Of a stretch of 64,000 nucleotides of DNA, positions 1 through 10,119 are shown piece after piece (position 1 is the first letter of the stretch; every line of letters begins with the position of its first letter). Origin of the DNA: Schistocephalus solidus. Its lineage: Eukaryota > Platyhelminthes > Cestoda > Diphyllobothriidea > Diphyllobothriidae. The stretch covers positions 1-64,000 of the forward strand of contig WEDG01001022.1 in NCBI GenBank assembly GCA_017591395.1, read 5' to 3'. A program made the translations under genes and the position numbers. Below the pieces are notes generated by a model that saw only the letters and a list, made by a program, of their open reading frames with translations, did not search any database and was not told where the DNA came from.

Positions 1-342
1 CATATTTTGAAAAGGTGGGACTGACAAAGGAAAGGAAGACCGGAATGGCCATTTCTGGATTATAAGCCGTCATCAGTCAGTCATACCCAATCACAGGTGT
101 GGATCATCCCGAGATTCGAACTGGCGAACATTAGTCATTGTGTGTAACACTTCCATTGAGTCACGGGCCCGTTGTTTTATCGGTTGCGATCGGGAATATG
201 AAGTGTGAAAGTGTGGGACTCACCGATCTGGTTAAGGAACATGTATGTTCCATTGTGCCATTGAGCTCTCTTTAGAGCCCTCGCATGAAGCCGCATTGCG
301 ACTTAAGAAATATTTTGAAAAGGTGGAACTAAAAAAGGCGTA

Positions 343-3300
343 ATCAGTCAGTCATATCGAAAACCGGGAGTGGATCACCCGAGATTCGAACCTGCTACCT
401 TTAGTCATTGAGCGTAAAACTACCAGTGAGTCACGGGCTCGTTGTTTTATCGGCTGCGATCGGGAATATGAATTATGATTGTACGGAGTTCACCGATCTG
501 GTTAAGCAACAAGTGTATTCCGTTGTGCGTTGGAGCTCACTTAAGAGAACTCGCGGGCAGTCGCATTGCGACTTAAGGTATATTTTTATAAGGGTGAACC
601 GAAAAAATTGAGGGAGAACGGATTGGCCATTTCTGGTTTATTAGCCGTCATCAGTCAGTCATACCAAATCCCATTCGTGGATCACTCTAGATTTGAACTT
701 GCGACTTTTGGTCATTTAGTCTTGCACGACCATTGAATCACAGGCTCGTTTTTTTGTCGGTTGCGATCGGGAATATGAATTATGGTAGTGTCGGGTTCAC
801 AGATCTGGTTCAGAAACACGTATGTTCCAATGTGATTTGGAGCTTACTTAAGAGCAATTGCTGACGGACGCATTTCGACTTAAGGTATATTTTGATAAGG
901 TGGAACCGAATAGGACGAGTGAAACACGATTGGCCATTTCTGGTTTATTAGCCCTCATCAGTCAGTCATACCCAATCCCAGGTGTGGAACACCCGAGGTG
1001 CGGACAGGCAAAACTTGGTCATTGAGTTTAACACACAACAATTGAGCCACGGGCCCGTTGTTATGTCGGTTGCGATTGGGAATATAAATGATGATAGTGT
1101 GTGGATCACCGATCGGGTTTAGGAACACGTATGTTCAATTTTGCCTTGGTAATCACATAAGAGCACTCGCGGACAGTCGCATTTCGACTAAAGGTATATT
1201 TTGATAAGGTGGAGCCAAAAAAGACGAGGAAGACCGGAATGACCATTTCTGGCTTATTAACCGTCATCAGCCAGTGATTTCCAATCTCAGGTGTAGTCAC
1301 CAGAGATTCGAACCCGCAACCGTTGTTAATTGAGTGTAACACACTAAAAAATGAGCCACCAACCCGTTGTTATGGCGGTTGCGATTGCGATTATGAATGA
1401 TGATAGTATGGGTATTACCAATCTGGTTAAGGAACACGTATGTTCCATTAAGCCTTGTAGCTCACTTAAGAGCACTCGCGGGCAGTCGTATTGCACATTA
1501 AGGTATATTTTGATAAGGTTAAACCCACAAAGACGAGGGAGACCGGAATGGCAATTTTTGGCTATTAAGCCGTCATCAGCCAGTCATACCCAATGCCATG
1601 TGTGGATCACCCGAGATTCGAGGCGCAACCATTGTTCATCGAGTGTAACACACCACAATTGAGCCAAGGGCTCGTTGTTTTGTCGGTTGCGATTGGAGAA
1701 AAATGATTATAGTGTGGGGATCACCTATCGGGTTAAGGAACACGTATGTTCCATTGTGCATTGGAGCTAACTTAAGAGAACTTGCAGGCACTCACATTTG
1801 GACTTTAGGTTTATTTTGATATAGTTAAACCGAAAAAGACGATGAAGAACGGAATGGCCATTTCAGGCTTATTAGCCGTTATCAGTCAGTCATATCGAAA
1901 ACCGAGAGTGGATCACCCGAGATTTGAACCTGCTACCTTTGGTCATTGAGCGTAAAACTACCAGTGAGTCACGGGCTCGTTGTTTTATCGGCTGCGATCG
2001 GGAATATGAATTATGATTGTACGGAGTTCACCGATCTGGTTAAGCAACAAGTGTATTCCGTTGTGCGTTGGAGCTCACTTAAGAGAACTCGCGGGCAGTC
2101 GCATTGCGACTTAAGGTATATTTTGATAAGGGTGAACCGAAAAAATCGAGGGAGAACGGATTGGCCATTTCTGGTTTATTAGCCGTCATCATTCAGTCAT
2201 ACCAAATCCCATTCGTGGATCACTCTAGATTTGAACTTGCGACTTTTGGTCATTTAGTCTTGCACGACCATTGAATCACAGGCTCGTTTTTTTGTCGGTT
2301 GCGATCGGGAATATGAATTATGATAGTGTCGGGTTCACAGATCTGGTTCAGAAACACGTATGTTCCAATGTGATTTGGAGCTTACTTAAGAGCAATTGCG
2401 GGACGGACGCATTTCGACTTAAGGTATATTTTGATAAGGTGGAACCGAATAGGACGAGTGAAACACGATTGGCCATTTCTGGTTTATTAGCCCTCATCAG
2501 TCAGTCATACCCAATCCAAGGTGTGGAACACCCGATGTGCGGACAGGCAAAACTTGGTCATTGAGTTTAACACACAACAATTGAGCCACGGGCCCGTTGT
2601 TATGTCGGTTGCGATTGGGAATATAAATGATGATAGTGTGTGGATCACCGATCGGGTTTAGGAACACGTATGTTCAATTTTGCCTTGGTAATCACATAAG
2701 AGCACTCGCGGACAGTCGCATTTCGACAAAAGGTATATTTTGATAAGGTGGAGCCAAAAAAGACAAGGAAGACCGGAATGACCATTTCTGGCTTATTAAC
2801 CGTCATCAGCCAGTGATTTCCAATCTCAGGTGTAGTCACCAGAGATTCGAACCCGCAACCGTTGTTAATTGAGTGTAACACACTAAAAAATGAGCCACCA
2901 ACCCGTTGTTATGGCGGTTGCGATTGCGATTATGAATGATGATAGTATGGGTATTACCAATCTGGTTAAGGAACACGTATGTTCCAATAAGCCTTGTAGC
3001 TCACTTAAGAGCACTCGCGGGCAGTCGTATTGCACATTAAGGTATATTCTGATAAGGTTAAACCCACAAAGACGAGGGAGACCGGAATGACAATTTTTGG
3101 CTATTAAGCCGTCATCAGCCAGTCATACCCAATGCCAGGTGTGGATCACCCGAGATTCGAGGCGCAACCATTGTTCATCGAGTGTAACACACCACAATTG
3201 AGCCAAGGGCTCGTTGTTTTGTCGGTTGCGATTGGAGAAAAATGATTATAGTGTGGGGATCACCTATCGGGTTAAGGAACACGTATGTTCCATTGTGCAT

Positions 3301-3425
3301 TGGAGCTAACTTAAGAGAACTTGCAGGCACTCACATTTGGACTTTAGGTTTATTTTGATATAGTTAAACCGAAAAAGACGATGAAGAACGGAATGGCCAT
3401 TTCAGGCTTATTAGCCGTCATCAGT
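343..3425. repeat. Higher-order repeat: 5-unit block of ~1,538 bp, duplicated
   Basis: Bases ~343-1,880 and ~1,881-3,425 are near-identical copies at an offset of 1,538-1,539 bp, each holding five ~310-bp units. Identical peptides appear at 408/1,946, 1,106/2,645 and 1,351/2,890. The offset changes by one base because of a single indel near 860/2,399. Similarity stops abruptly at the ATCAGTCAGT motif on both sides (343, 1,881 and ~3,425), which fits unequal exchange between units at that motif. Confidence 0.85.
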
Positions 3426-4068
3426 CAGTCACCCAAATCCGGGAATGGATCACCCGATATACGAACCTGCGACCTTCGGTCATTGAGCGTCAGTCATACC
3501 CAATCCCAGGTGTGTATCACCCGAGATGCGAACCTGCACCCTTTGGTCATTGAGTGTAACACACTACAATTGAGCCCCGGGCTCGTTGTTTTGTCGGTTG
3601 CGATCAGGAATATGAATTATGATAGTGTGGCGTTCACCGATCTGGTAAAGAAACAAATGTGTTCTGTTTTGCGTTGCAGCTCACTTTGAAGCACTGGCGG
3701 GCAGTTGGATTGCGACTTAAGGTATATTTTAATAAGGTGGAACCGAAAAAGACGAGGGAGACTGGATTGGCCATTTATGGTATATTAGCCGTCATCAGCC
3801 GGTCATACCCATTGCCAGGGGTGGATCACCCGAGATTCGAACCCACAACCTTTATTCGTTGAGTGTAACACACTACAATTGAGCCACGGTCCCGTTGTTA
3901 TGTCAGTTGTGATTGGGAATATAACTGATGATAGAGTGGGGATCACCGATCGGGTTAAGGAACACGTATGTTCCATTGTGTCTTGGAGCTCACCTACGAG
4001 CACTCGCGGGCAGTCGCATTGCGACTGAAGGTATATTTTGATAAAGTGGAGCCAAAAATGACAAGGAA

Positions 4069-4113
4069 GACCGGAATGGCCATTTCTGGCTTATTAGCCG
4101 TCATCAGTCAGTC
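4069..4113 (-). ncRNA. Hammerhead-like core, slightly weaker variant
   Basis: The CTGATGA and GAAA cores and stem II are intact, but the base next to the core in stem I is A facing C, which leaves a 5-bp stem I. Similar variants with both cores present occur near 38-82, 621-662, 1,228-1,276, 2,160-2,205, 2,770-2,815, 3,390-3,430 and 4,376-4,420. Other units have mutated cores, for example near 1,545, 1,880, 3,770, 4,690 and 5,920. Confidence 0.4.
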
Positions 4114-4992
4114 ATACCGAAAACCGGGAAGTTGAGCACCCGAGATTCGAACCTGCGACCTTTGGTCATTGAGTGCAACACAGCCAGTGAGTTACGGGCT
4201 CGTTGTTTTGTCGGTTGCGATCGGGAATATGAATTATGATTGTATGGGATTCACCGATCTGGTTAAGCAACAAGTTTATTCCGTTGTGCGTTGGAGCTCA
4301 TTTTAGAGAACTCGCGGGCAGACGCATTGCGACTTAAGGTAAATTTTGATAAGGTGGATACGAGAAAATCGAGGGAGACCAGATTGACCATTTCTGGTTT
4401 ATTAGCCGTCATCAGTCAGTCATACCCAATCCCAGGTGCGTATCACCCGAGATTCGAACCTGCACCTTTTGGTCATTGAGTGTAAGACACTACAATTGAG
4501 CCACGGGCTCGTTGTTTTGTCGGTTGCGATCGGGAATATGAATTATGATAGTGTGGGTTCACCGATCTGGTAAAGAAACAAATGTGTTCCGTTGTGCGTT
4601 GCAGCTCACTTTAGAGCACTGGCGGGCAGTTGCACTGCGACTTAAGGTATATTTTAATAAGGTGGAGCCAAAAAAGACAAGGAAGTCCGGAATGGCCATT
4701 TCATTTTTTTAGCCATCACCAGTTGTTCATACCCAAAACCGGGTGTGGAGCACCCCAGATTTGAACCCGCAACCCTTGGTCATTGAGTTTAACACACTAC
4801 AATTGAGCCACGGTTCCATTGTTATGTCGGTTGTGATTGGGAATATAACTGATGATAGTGTGGGGATCACCGATCGGGTTAAGGAACACGTATGTTCCAT
4901 TGTGTCTTGGAGCTCACCTACCAGCACTCGCGGGCAGTCGCATTGCGACTTAAGGTATATTTTGATAAGGTGGAACCGAAACAGACAAGGAA

Positions 4993-5037
4993 GACCGGAA
5001 TGGCCATTTCTGGCTTATTAGCCGTCATCAGCCAGTC
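4993..5037 (-). ncRNA. Hammerhead-like ribozyme core in array 1 unit
   Basis: On the minus strand the 45 nt read, in order: stem I strand GACTGG; core CTGATGA (5,025-5,031); stem II GGCT, loop AATA, AGCC; core GAAA (5,007-5,010); the self-complementary stem III ATGGCCAT; position 17 T; stem I strand CCGGTC. Stem I pairs over 6 bp with one G-U. This is the order of a type I hammerhead with a tiny stem III. The weak point is a C/A mismatch at the first position of stem II (10.1/11.1). Predicted cleavage lies between plus-strand 4,999 and 4,998. The B-box-like sequence of the same unit is about 30 nt upstream on the same strand. Confidence 0.55.
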
Positions 5038-5303
5038 ATACCCATTGCCAGGTGTGGATCACCCGAGATTCGAACGCACAACCTTTTTTCATTGAGTGTA
5101 ACGCAATACAATTGAGCCACAGTCCCGTTGTTATGTCGGTTGTGATTGGGAATATAACTGAGGATAGTGTGGGGATCACCGATCGGGTTAAGGAACACGT
5201 ATGTTCCATTGTGTCTTAGGAGCTCACATACGAGCACTTCGCGGGCAGTCGCATTGCGACTTAAGGTATATTTTGATAAGGTGGAACCGAAAAAGACAAG
5301 GAA

Positions 5304-5348
5304 GACCGGAATGGCCATTTCTGGCTTATTAGCCGTCATCAGCCAGTC
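5304..5348 (-). ncRNA. Hammerhead-like ribozyme core in array 1 unit
   Basis: This is the next unit's copy of the 45-nt motif described for 4,993-5,037, with the same intact CTGATGA and GAAA cores, 4-bp stem II and 6-bp stem I. It begins 311 bp from its neighbour, so cleavage at successive sites would release RNAs of about one unit length. Confidence 0.55.
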
Positions 5349-5612
5349 ATACCCATTGCCAGGTGTGGATCACCCAAGATTTGAACCCACAACCTTTTTT
5401 CATTGAGTGTAACACCGTACAATTGAGCCAAGGGCCCGTTGTTATGTCGGTTGCGATTGGGAATATGAATGATGATAGTATGGGGATCACCGATCGGGTT
5501 ATGGAACGGGTATGTTTCATTGTGTCTTGGAGCTCACCTACGAGCACTCGCGGGCAGTCGCATTGCGACTTAAGGTATATTTTGATAAGGTGGAACCGAA
5601 AAAGACAAGGAA

Positions 5613-5657
5613 GACCGGAATGGCCATTTCTGGCTTATTAGCCGTCATCAGCCAGTC
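5613..5657 (-). ncRNA. Hammerhead-like ribozyme core in array 1 unit
   Basis: A third consecutive intact copy, identical in all core and paired positions to those at 4,993 and 5,304. The following unit (near 5,920) has lost the GAAA core (AAAA on the minus strand), so competence ends here in this direction. Confidence 0.55.
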
Positions 5658-6511
5658 ATACCCATTGCCAGGTGTGGATCACCCAAGATTTGAACCCACA
5701 ACCTTTTTTCATTGAGTGTAACACCGTACAATTGAGCCAAGGGCCCGTTGTTATGTCGGTTGCGATTGGGAATATGAATGATGATAGTATGGGGATCACC
5801 GATCGGGTTATGGAACGCGTATGTTTCATTGTGACTTGGAGCTCACTTAAGAGCACTCGCGGGCAGTCGCATTGCGACTTAAGTATATTTTGATAAGGTT
5901 GAACCCACAAAGACGAGGGAGACCGGAATGGCAATTTTTGGCTTATTAGCCGTCATCTGTCAGTCAAACTCAATCCCAGGTGTGCATCACCCAAGATTTG
6001 AACCTGCGACCTTTGGTCATTGAGTTTTAAACGACCATTTAGTCACGGGCCCGTTGTTTGGTCGGTTGCGATCGGGAATATGAATGATGATAGTGTGGGG
6101 ATCACCGATCTGGCTAAGGAACACGTATGTTTTATTGTGCCTTGGAGCTTACTTTAGAACCCTCGCGGGCAGTCGCATTGCGACTTAAGGTTTATTTTGA
6201 TAAGGTGGAACCGACAATGACGAGGGAGACCGGAATGGCAATTTCTGGCTTATTAATCATCATCAGTTAGTCATACCCAATGCCAGGTGTGGTTCACCCG
6301 AGATTCGAACCCGCAACCTTTGGTTATTGAGTGTTACGCTCTACTATTGAGCCACGGGCCCGTTGTTTTCTCGGTGGCAATCGGGAATATGAATTATGAA
6401 AGTGTGGGGTGCACCGATTTTGTTTTGTAACACGCATGTTCCTTTGTGACTCCGAGCTCTTTTTAGAGCCCTCACGGGCATTCGTATTGCGACTGAACGT
6501 ATTTTTTGATA

Positions 6512-6513
<2 letters not shown>

Positions 6514-6577
<64 letters not shown>

Positions 6578-6586
6578 ATATATATG
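6514..6586. repeat. (TA)n microsatellite at end of array 1
   Basis: An almost pure TA dinucleotide tract with a few CA interruptions near 6,560-6,575. It replaces the rest of the last ~310-bp unit directly after its TTTTGATAAG motif. ORFs that translate to alternating Tyr-Ile are artefacts of this tract. Confidence 0.95.
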
Positions 6587-7054
6587 TAATTGATTTTCGA
6601 TTTACAAAAAATGGTGATTTTGAAGGCCATGTCTGCTCTCTGAGTGCGTGGCCTCTGGTTTTACGTCTTATCGATCTCCGTTTAGGGGCTTGTCAAAGCG
6701 TCCCTACTCACATGTGCCGGAATCCATTGCTATCCTTGTCGACCGTATTAGGTCTGTTAAGCATGCCCGATGGGATCTGTTAGCATTAGTTCAAGTTTAG
6801 AATTTTGGGAACATACTCCAATTTGCTCAAGTAACCACTTACGAGGTTGGTGGACTGAATTTTGGAGAAGTCAGAAATGGAAAGGTAGTTTATATTTGAA
6901 TTTCTGGGCTGCCTACGTGACCGTTCATTTTCAGACGCTAGAATGCACAAAACGCTTATGTCGAACTGCTTTCTGAGACTGTCCTAATAGCTGTTTGAGA
7001 TGGGATAACTAAAACTCCACATTCCCTTGATACAACCTTAACGAAAACGGTCTG
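6587..7054. other. Unassigned spacer
   Basis: No recognisable coding, RNA or repeat signal. The sequence is mixed in composition and contains only short chance ORFs. Confidence 0.5.
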
Positions 7055-7390
7055 CTTATGCAGATAAACATTGCCGGAAAATACAAGGTAGACTGGAATT
7101 GCCATTTCTGGCTCATTGACCATCATCAGTCAGTCATCCCCAGCCCGTGGTGGGACACCAGCTGAGGTTTGAATCTGTTGCTCAGAAGTCCCCAGCTCTA
7201 ACCCGGTGTCGGGTATGACTGACGGATGACGGTTAATGAACCAGCAATGGTCATTTCAGTCTCCCTCGTGTTTGCCAGCAGTGTTTATCTGCCTCGATCA
7301 CTAGCCACTGTACGCCTGGAGGCCGGAATCGAGAGTGAGTCGCAACGAAGAACTGAGGTCCATTAGCGATCGGTGAGCGTTAATCAACGA
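7055..7390. repeat. Palindromic SINE-1 copy (two inverted bodies)
   Basis: The left arm (~7,055-7,140, minus sense) and right arm (~7,209-7,300, plus sense) carry the same SINE body: TGACTGA, a GGxx-loop-xxCC stem, an AATGGxCA block, a CAGTCTCCCTCGT-type block and TTTATCTGC. They flank a degraded tRNA-like centre. The downstream AGCGATCGGTGAGCGTTAATC is shared with the SINE at 50,740. In the right arm the small stem is GGTT/AACC where array 1 has GGCT/AGCC, a paired change. Confidence 0.7.
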
Positions 7391-8700
7391 ATGTTTGCCT
7401 AACTCCACTGTGGATACAATAATTGCACCTAACTTGGCGGGAACCGCACGAAATGTGTAGGTAAAGGACCCAGCCGACGCTGAAGCCGACTTAACGGTTT
7501 GCACACCCACGAAAGAGAAGTGGTGAACTTTGGCAGGTATTCTCAGTTGAAATGATGTGGGGCCTAGCTAAATGTTCGTGAACTATGTCTATCTTTACAC
7601 TGAACTCATAAATCGACCTGCTGATTTTCCCCAGTAATCGATTCGAGAAGTCGATTCCGCAGTAGATCTTGAAATTCAAGTTATTTTTTCGAGAAGACGA
7701 GGCGTCTCAACCCGTTTGTCGGTTTCTGTGTAGTATTCTCCAAATCAGGGTGCGTAGGCGTTATTTTTTTCGGATGCCGAACATTGGGGGTGCGCGCGCC
7801 AAACATAGGCACGCATAGGTGCAGGCTAATGCCACACCCCGCTCTCCCACTCCGTGGGAGATGCTTCCTCTGCGCCCGACCCCACCTCCGGTCTTCTTGA
7901 CGATGTCTTGACACAGGGCACAGGTGGGTAATGGAAGCGAGAGTGCAGTAGATGCATTGCAAGAATACTTTAGCTTAAAACTATTTTACACACAATTCTC
8001 CGTCCCTGCACCACCCTTATGTGGAGCATACGATGGACAACGTCGGATTACGATGGTCGAACAGGCGTGTGGAAGAAGGCAATTCTTTTACCATACAAGC
8101 ACCCTATCACTGGAAATATTAAACTGAGAATTCTCCACGTAATAACTCTGTCCGGAAAAATGAGTCGTGAAATAGGCAGGTTACCACGTTAAAAAATTGT
8201 TACCAACATCCCTCAGATACCTGTTCTGACACTGTTTTGTTAAATACGTTTTTTTTGAAAAATCAAAAAAAGTCTAGGATAACCATAATTTATGAGCTTC
8301 AGTGTAGGGGTAAGGATGTTCCCTTGTATTTCTGAACCACTGTCGAGGTTTTGAATCTCGATAACATGAAGGGTAACCAAATCAGTAGTCAGGGTAGACG
8401 GATTTGTTAGAATGAGCTTTTACTGAGGCAAAGAGATTACAAGGGGCTTTGTGCGCAGTTGCAGCTAGTGGTTTTCTGAGGCCAGTTCTTGTGTCTCCGC
8501 TGGTGAGACCAATGACCACAGACGACATTTGGCGGCTTCAGCCAATCAGTGAAAAGGTGCACGTTGATTGGTTTCGAGCACTCGCGAGGGTCTGCGCCGG
8601 CCATCACGTGAGCCGAATGCCTCTACCAAGAGCGGCGAACTAAGCGGTGCGCGTAAGAACGCACTGCCACAGTACCTCCAGGCTAGACCGAAGACAGCGT
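7391..8700. other. Spacer, no confident gene
   Basis: Only short ORFs without codon or splice support are present. A GC-richer stretch at 8,440-8,815 with a TATATATA box near 8,771 lies just beyond the C-terminal end of the Gypsy relic on the minus strand and could be a degraded LTR. That is position-based inference only, because no second LTR copy is visible. Confidence 0.35.
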
Positions 8701-8904
8701 GCAGCGACACTGAAGGCATGGTTTATGTCTACAAACGGTCAGGAGAACGTAAATTACGTCCACTGTGTGTGGTATATATAGGGGGCACAGGGGAAGGGTG
8801 AGGGTGTCTTGCAGCTCGAGGGCTAGAGGAAGAGGGCTAAGGAGGAAGTTGCGATTGGGGGATGTGGACTTAGAGGAAAAGGAAGTATGTGGGATGGATG
8901 GATA

Positions 8905-9660
8905 AAGGGTGGGGTAGGTGGAGGGGCAGAAGGTATGGGAACATAGGTTATGTCCAGCAGAGTGTCCGGGACAGCAGCTTTGAGACGGTCCACCTTCACT
9001 AACTCCTCGCAAGTTACGCGTTGGATGTGGAAGGTCTTTATCCCTCAAGAGGCAACCCAAATATGACCATCGAAGGGAGGGGGTTGACAATGGCCGGCAT
9101 ACACAATCACATCGAAGGTTGGTAGGATCCTAAAAGCCAATACGAGGACTTGGCGAGATCGTCTCAGTAGGAAGTTAGGCGGTGGTGCCGAACTCGAGTT
9201 CAGAGGTGAAACAACAAAGTTTCGGCTTAAGAGCGGAGCAGATGCCCAACAGGACCAGAGAGAGATGGTCCATCCAGTTCTCCGGATCGTCCACGGCGCC
9301 TACGGAGGCCTTCAGCAGGCAGTGAATCCGACCGAACGAATGCGAGTACAGCCTTGGAGGGAGGGGAGAGACTGAAAAAGGTTAGATTCCAACTGGGCAC
9401 CATGATCAGTCCTGATTGCGGTGCGGACACCGAAAATGGCAACCCAACGACTCAGGAAAGCCTTGACCACCGTTGTAGCAGCTACATCGGGCAGAGAGAT
9501 GGCTTCCAGCCACCGAGTAAATGGATCCACGCGGGCAAGGCAATGGAAACAGCCTTTGGACAGAGGAAGGAGGCCTAAAATATCGAGGTGAACATGGCCG
9601 AACTTTGCATCAGGACCGGGGAAAGTGCCGATTGGTGCCTCTGACCACCAGTGAATTTCT
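8905..9660 (-). pseudogene. Ty3/Gypsy integrase relic
   Basis: The minus-strand translation contains the integrase core of a Gypsy polyprotein. FGHVHLDILG, with the first catalytic Asp, lies around 9,575-9,610. It is followed by RVDPFTRWLEAI, then AIRTDHGAQLESN with the second Asp. After a frameshift near 9,310, segments matching the post-core region follow (DDPENWMDHL at about 9,260-9,295, then LLGICSALKP), and a C-terminal, proline-rich tail runs down to about 8,905. The N-terminal part (RT, RNase H) is absent. Stops and frameshifts show that it is dead. It belongs to a Gypsy lineage different in sequence from the element at 21,752-27,044. Confidence 0.8.
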
Positions 9661-9794
9661 GTACAGATTACACAACTCCAACAGTACTTCCCTTTTTCTT
9701 CCTTTTCGGAACAGCGCGGGTCGATCGTAGGGCTCTGAGTACAAGCACTGCTATGAAACATTCACCACCCTCTATTGCTGTGGTTTTGCATTCC

Positions 9795-10119
9795 TTTCCC
9801 AAGGGAGCCTATGCTAAGGATTAAGGTGAGTGTTTTGGTGAAGTTTAGGGTCAGATGAACATTTGAGTTTAAGGTCAGAATTGGGGTAAGGATCATGTTA
9901 AAACTAAGGGTTATGCGTATTATCGTGTAAACTAAGGGTTTATGTTGAGGGGAGGCCTAGGGTTAAAATAACGGTGACCGTCTTGTTTTCGGGTAGGGTT
10001 AGTATTAGCATTGAGGCACTGGTATGATTACCCTTCCTGAAGTTACAGTACAGCCACCTATTTTAAGCTTTGAGCAGTTCCTATTCTTGTGTCCTGTTTG
10101 GGTGTCCATACAAGGCATC
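9795..10119. mobile_element. TIR element with telomere-like core, left end degraded
   Basis: The core is a degenerate array of GGGTTAGGG/AAGGTTAGG-like motifs. The right end, GTCCTGTTTGGGTGTCCATA followed by CAAGGCATC, matches the right terminal inverted repeat of the copy at 12,920-13,298. The left terminus is not clearly preserved. No transposase is present, so this is a non-autonomous (MITE-like) copy. Confidence 0.6.

Larger units (their letters stand above)
1..6513 (-). repeat. Tandem array of ~310-bp tRNA-derived SINE units (array 1)
   Basis: About 21 head-to-tail units of roughly 310 bp fill this interval. A convenient anchor, the plus-strand motif GTTGCGATCGGGAATATGAA and its variants, recurs near 185, 441, 758, 1066, 1376, 1685, 1989, 2297, 2607, 2917, 3225, 3596, 3905, 4216, 4523, 4830, 5140, 5450, 5760, 6065 and 6372. 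Read on the minus strand, each unit has a tRNA-like head (A-box-like TGGCTCAATTG, B-box-like GTTCGAATC), then a conserved segment with a hammerhead-like core, then a GTCTCCCTCGTC-type body. Short ORFs here are frame shadows of the repeat. Unit divergence varies: 5,000-5,900 is nearly homogeneous, while 3,400-4,700 is more diverged. The array ends at a (TA)n tract. Solo or dimeric relatives occur elsewhere in the window, so the unit is a dispersed SINE that has also become a satellite. Confidence 0.9.

Noticed and set aside
408..5934. Many 60-103-codon ORFs on both strands in array 1
   Set aside because: They recur with the ~310-bp repeat period, lie in several frames, and overlap tRNA-like and ribozyme-like sequence, so they are shadows of the repeat, not genes.
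1..6500. CRISPR array
   Set aside because: The repeats are ~310-bp contiguous units without unique spacers, in a eukaryotic context.
6344..6783. ORFs rich in Tyr-Ile
   Set aside because: They translate the (TA)n microsatellite.
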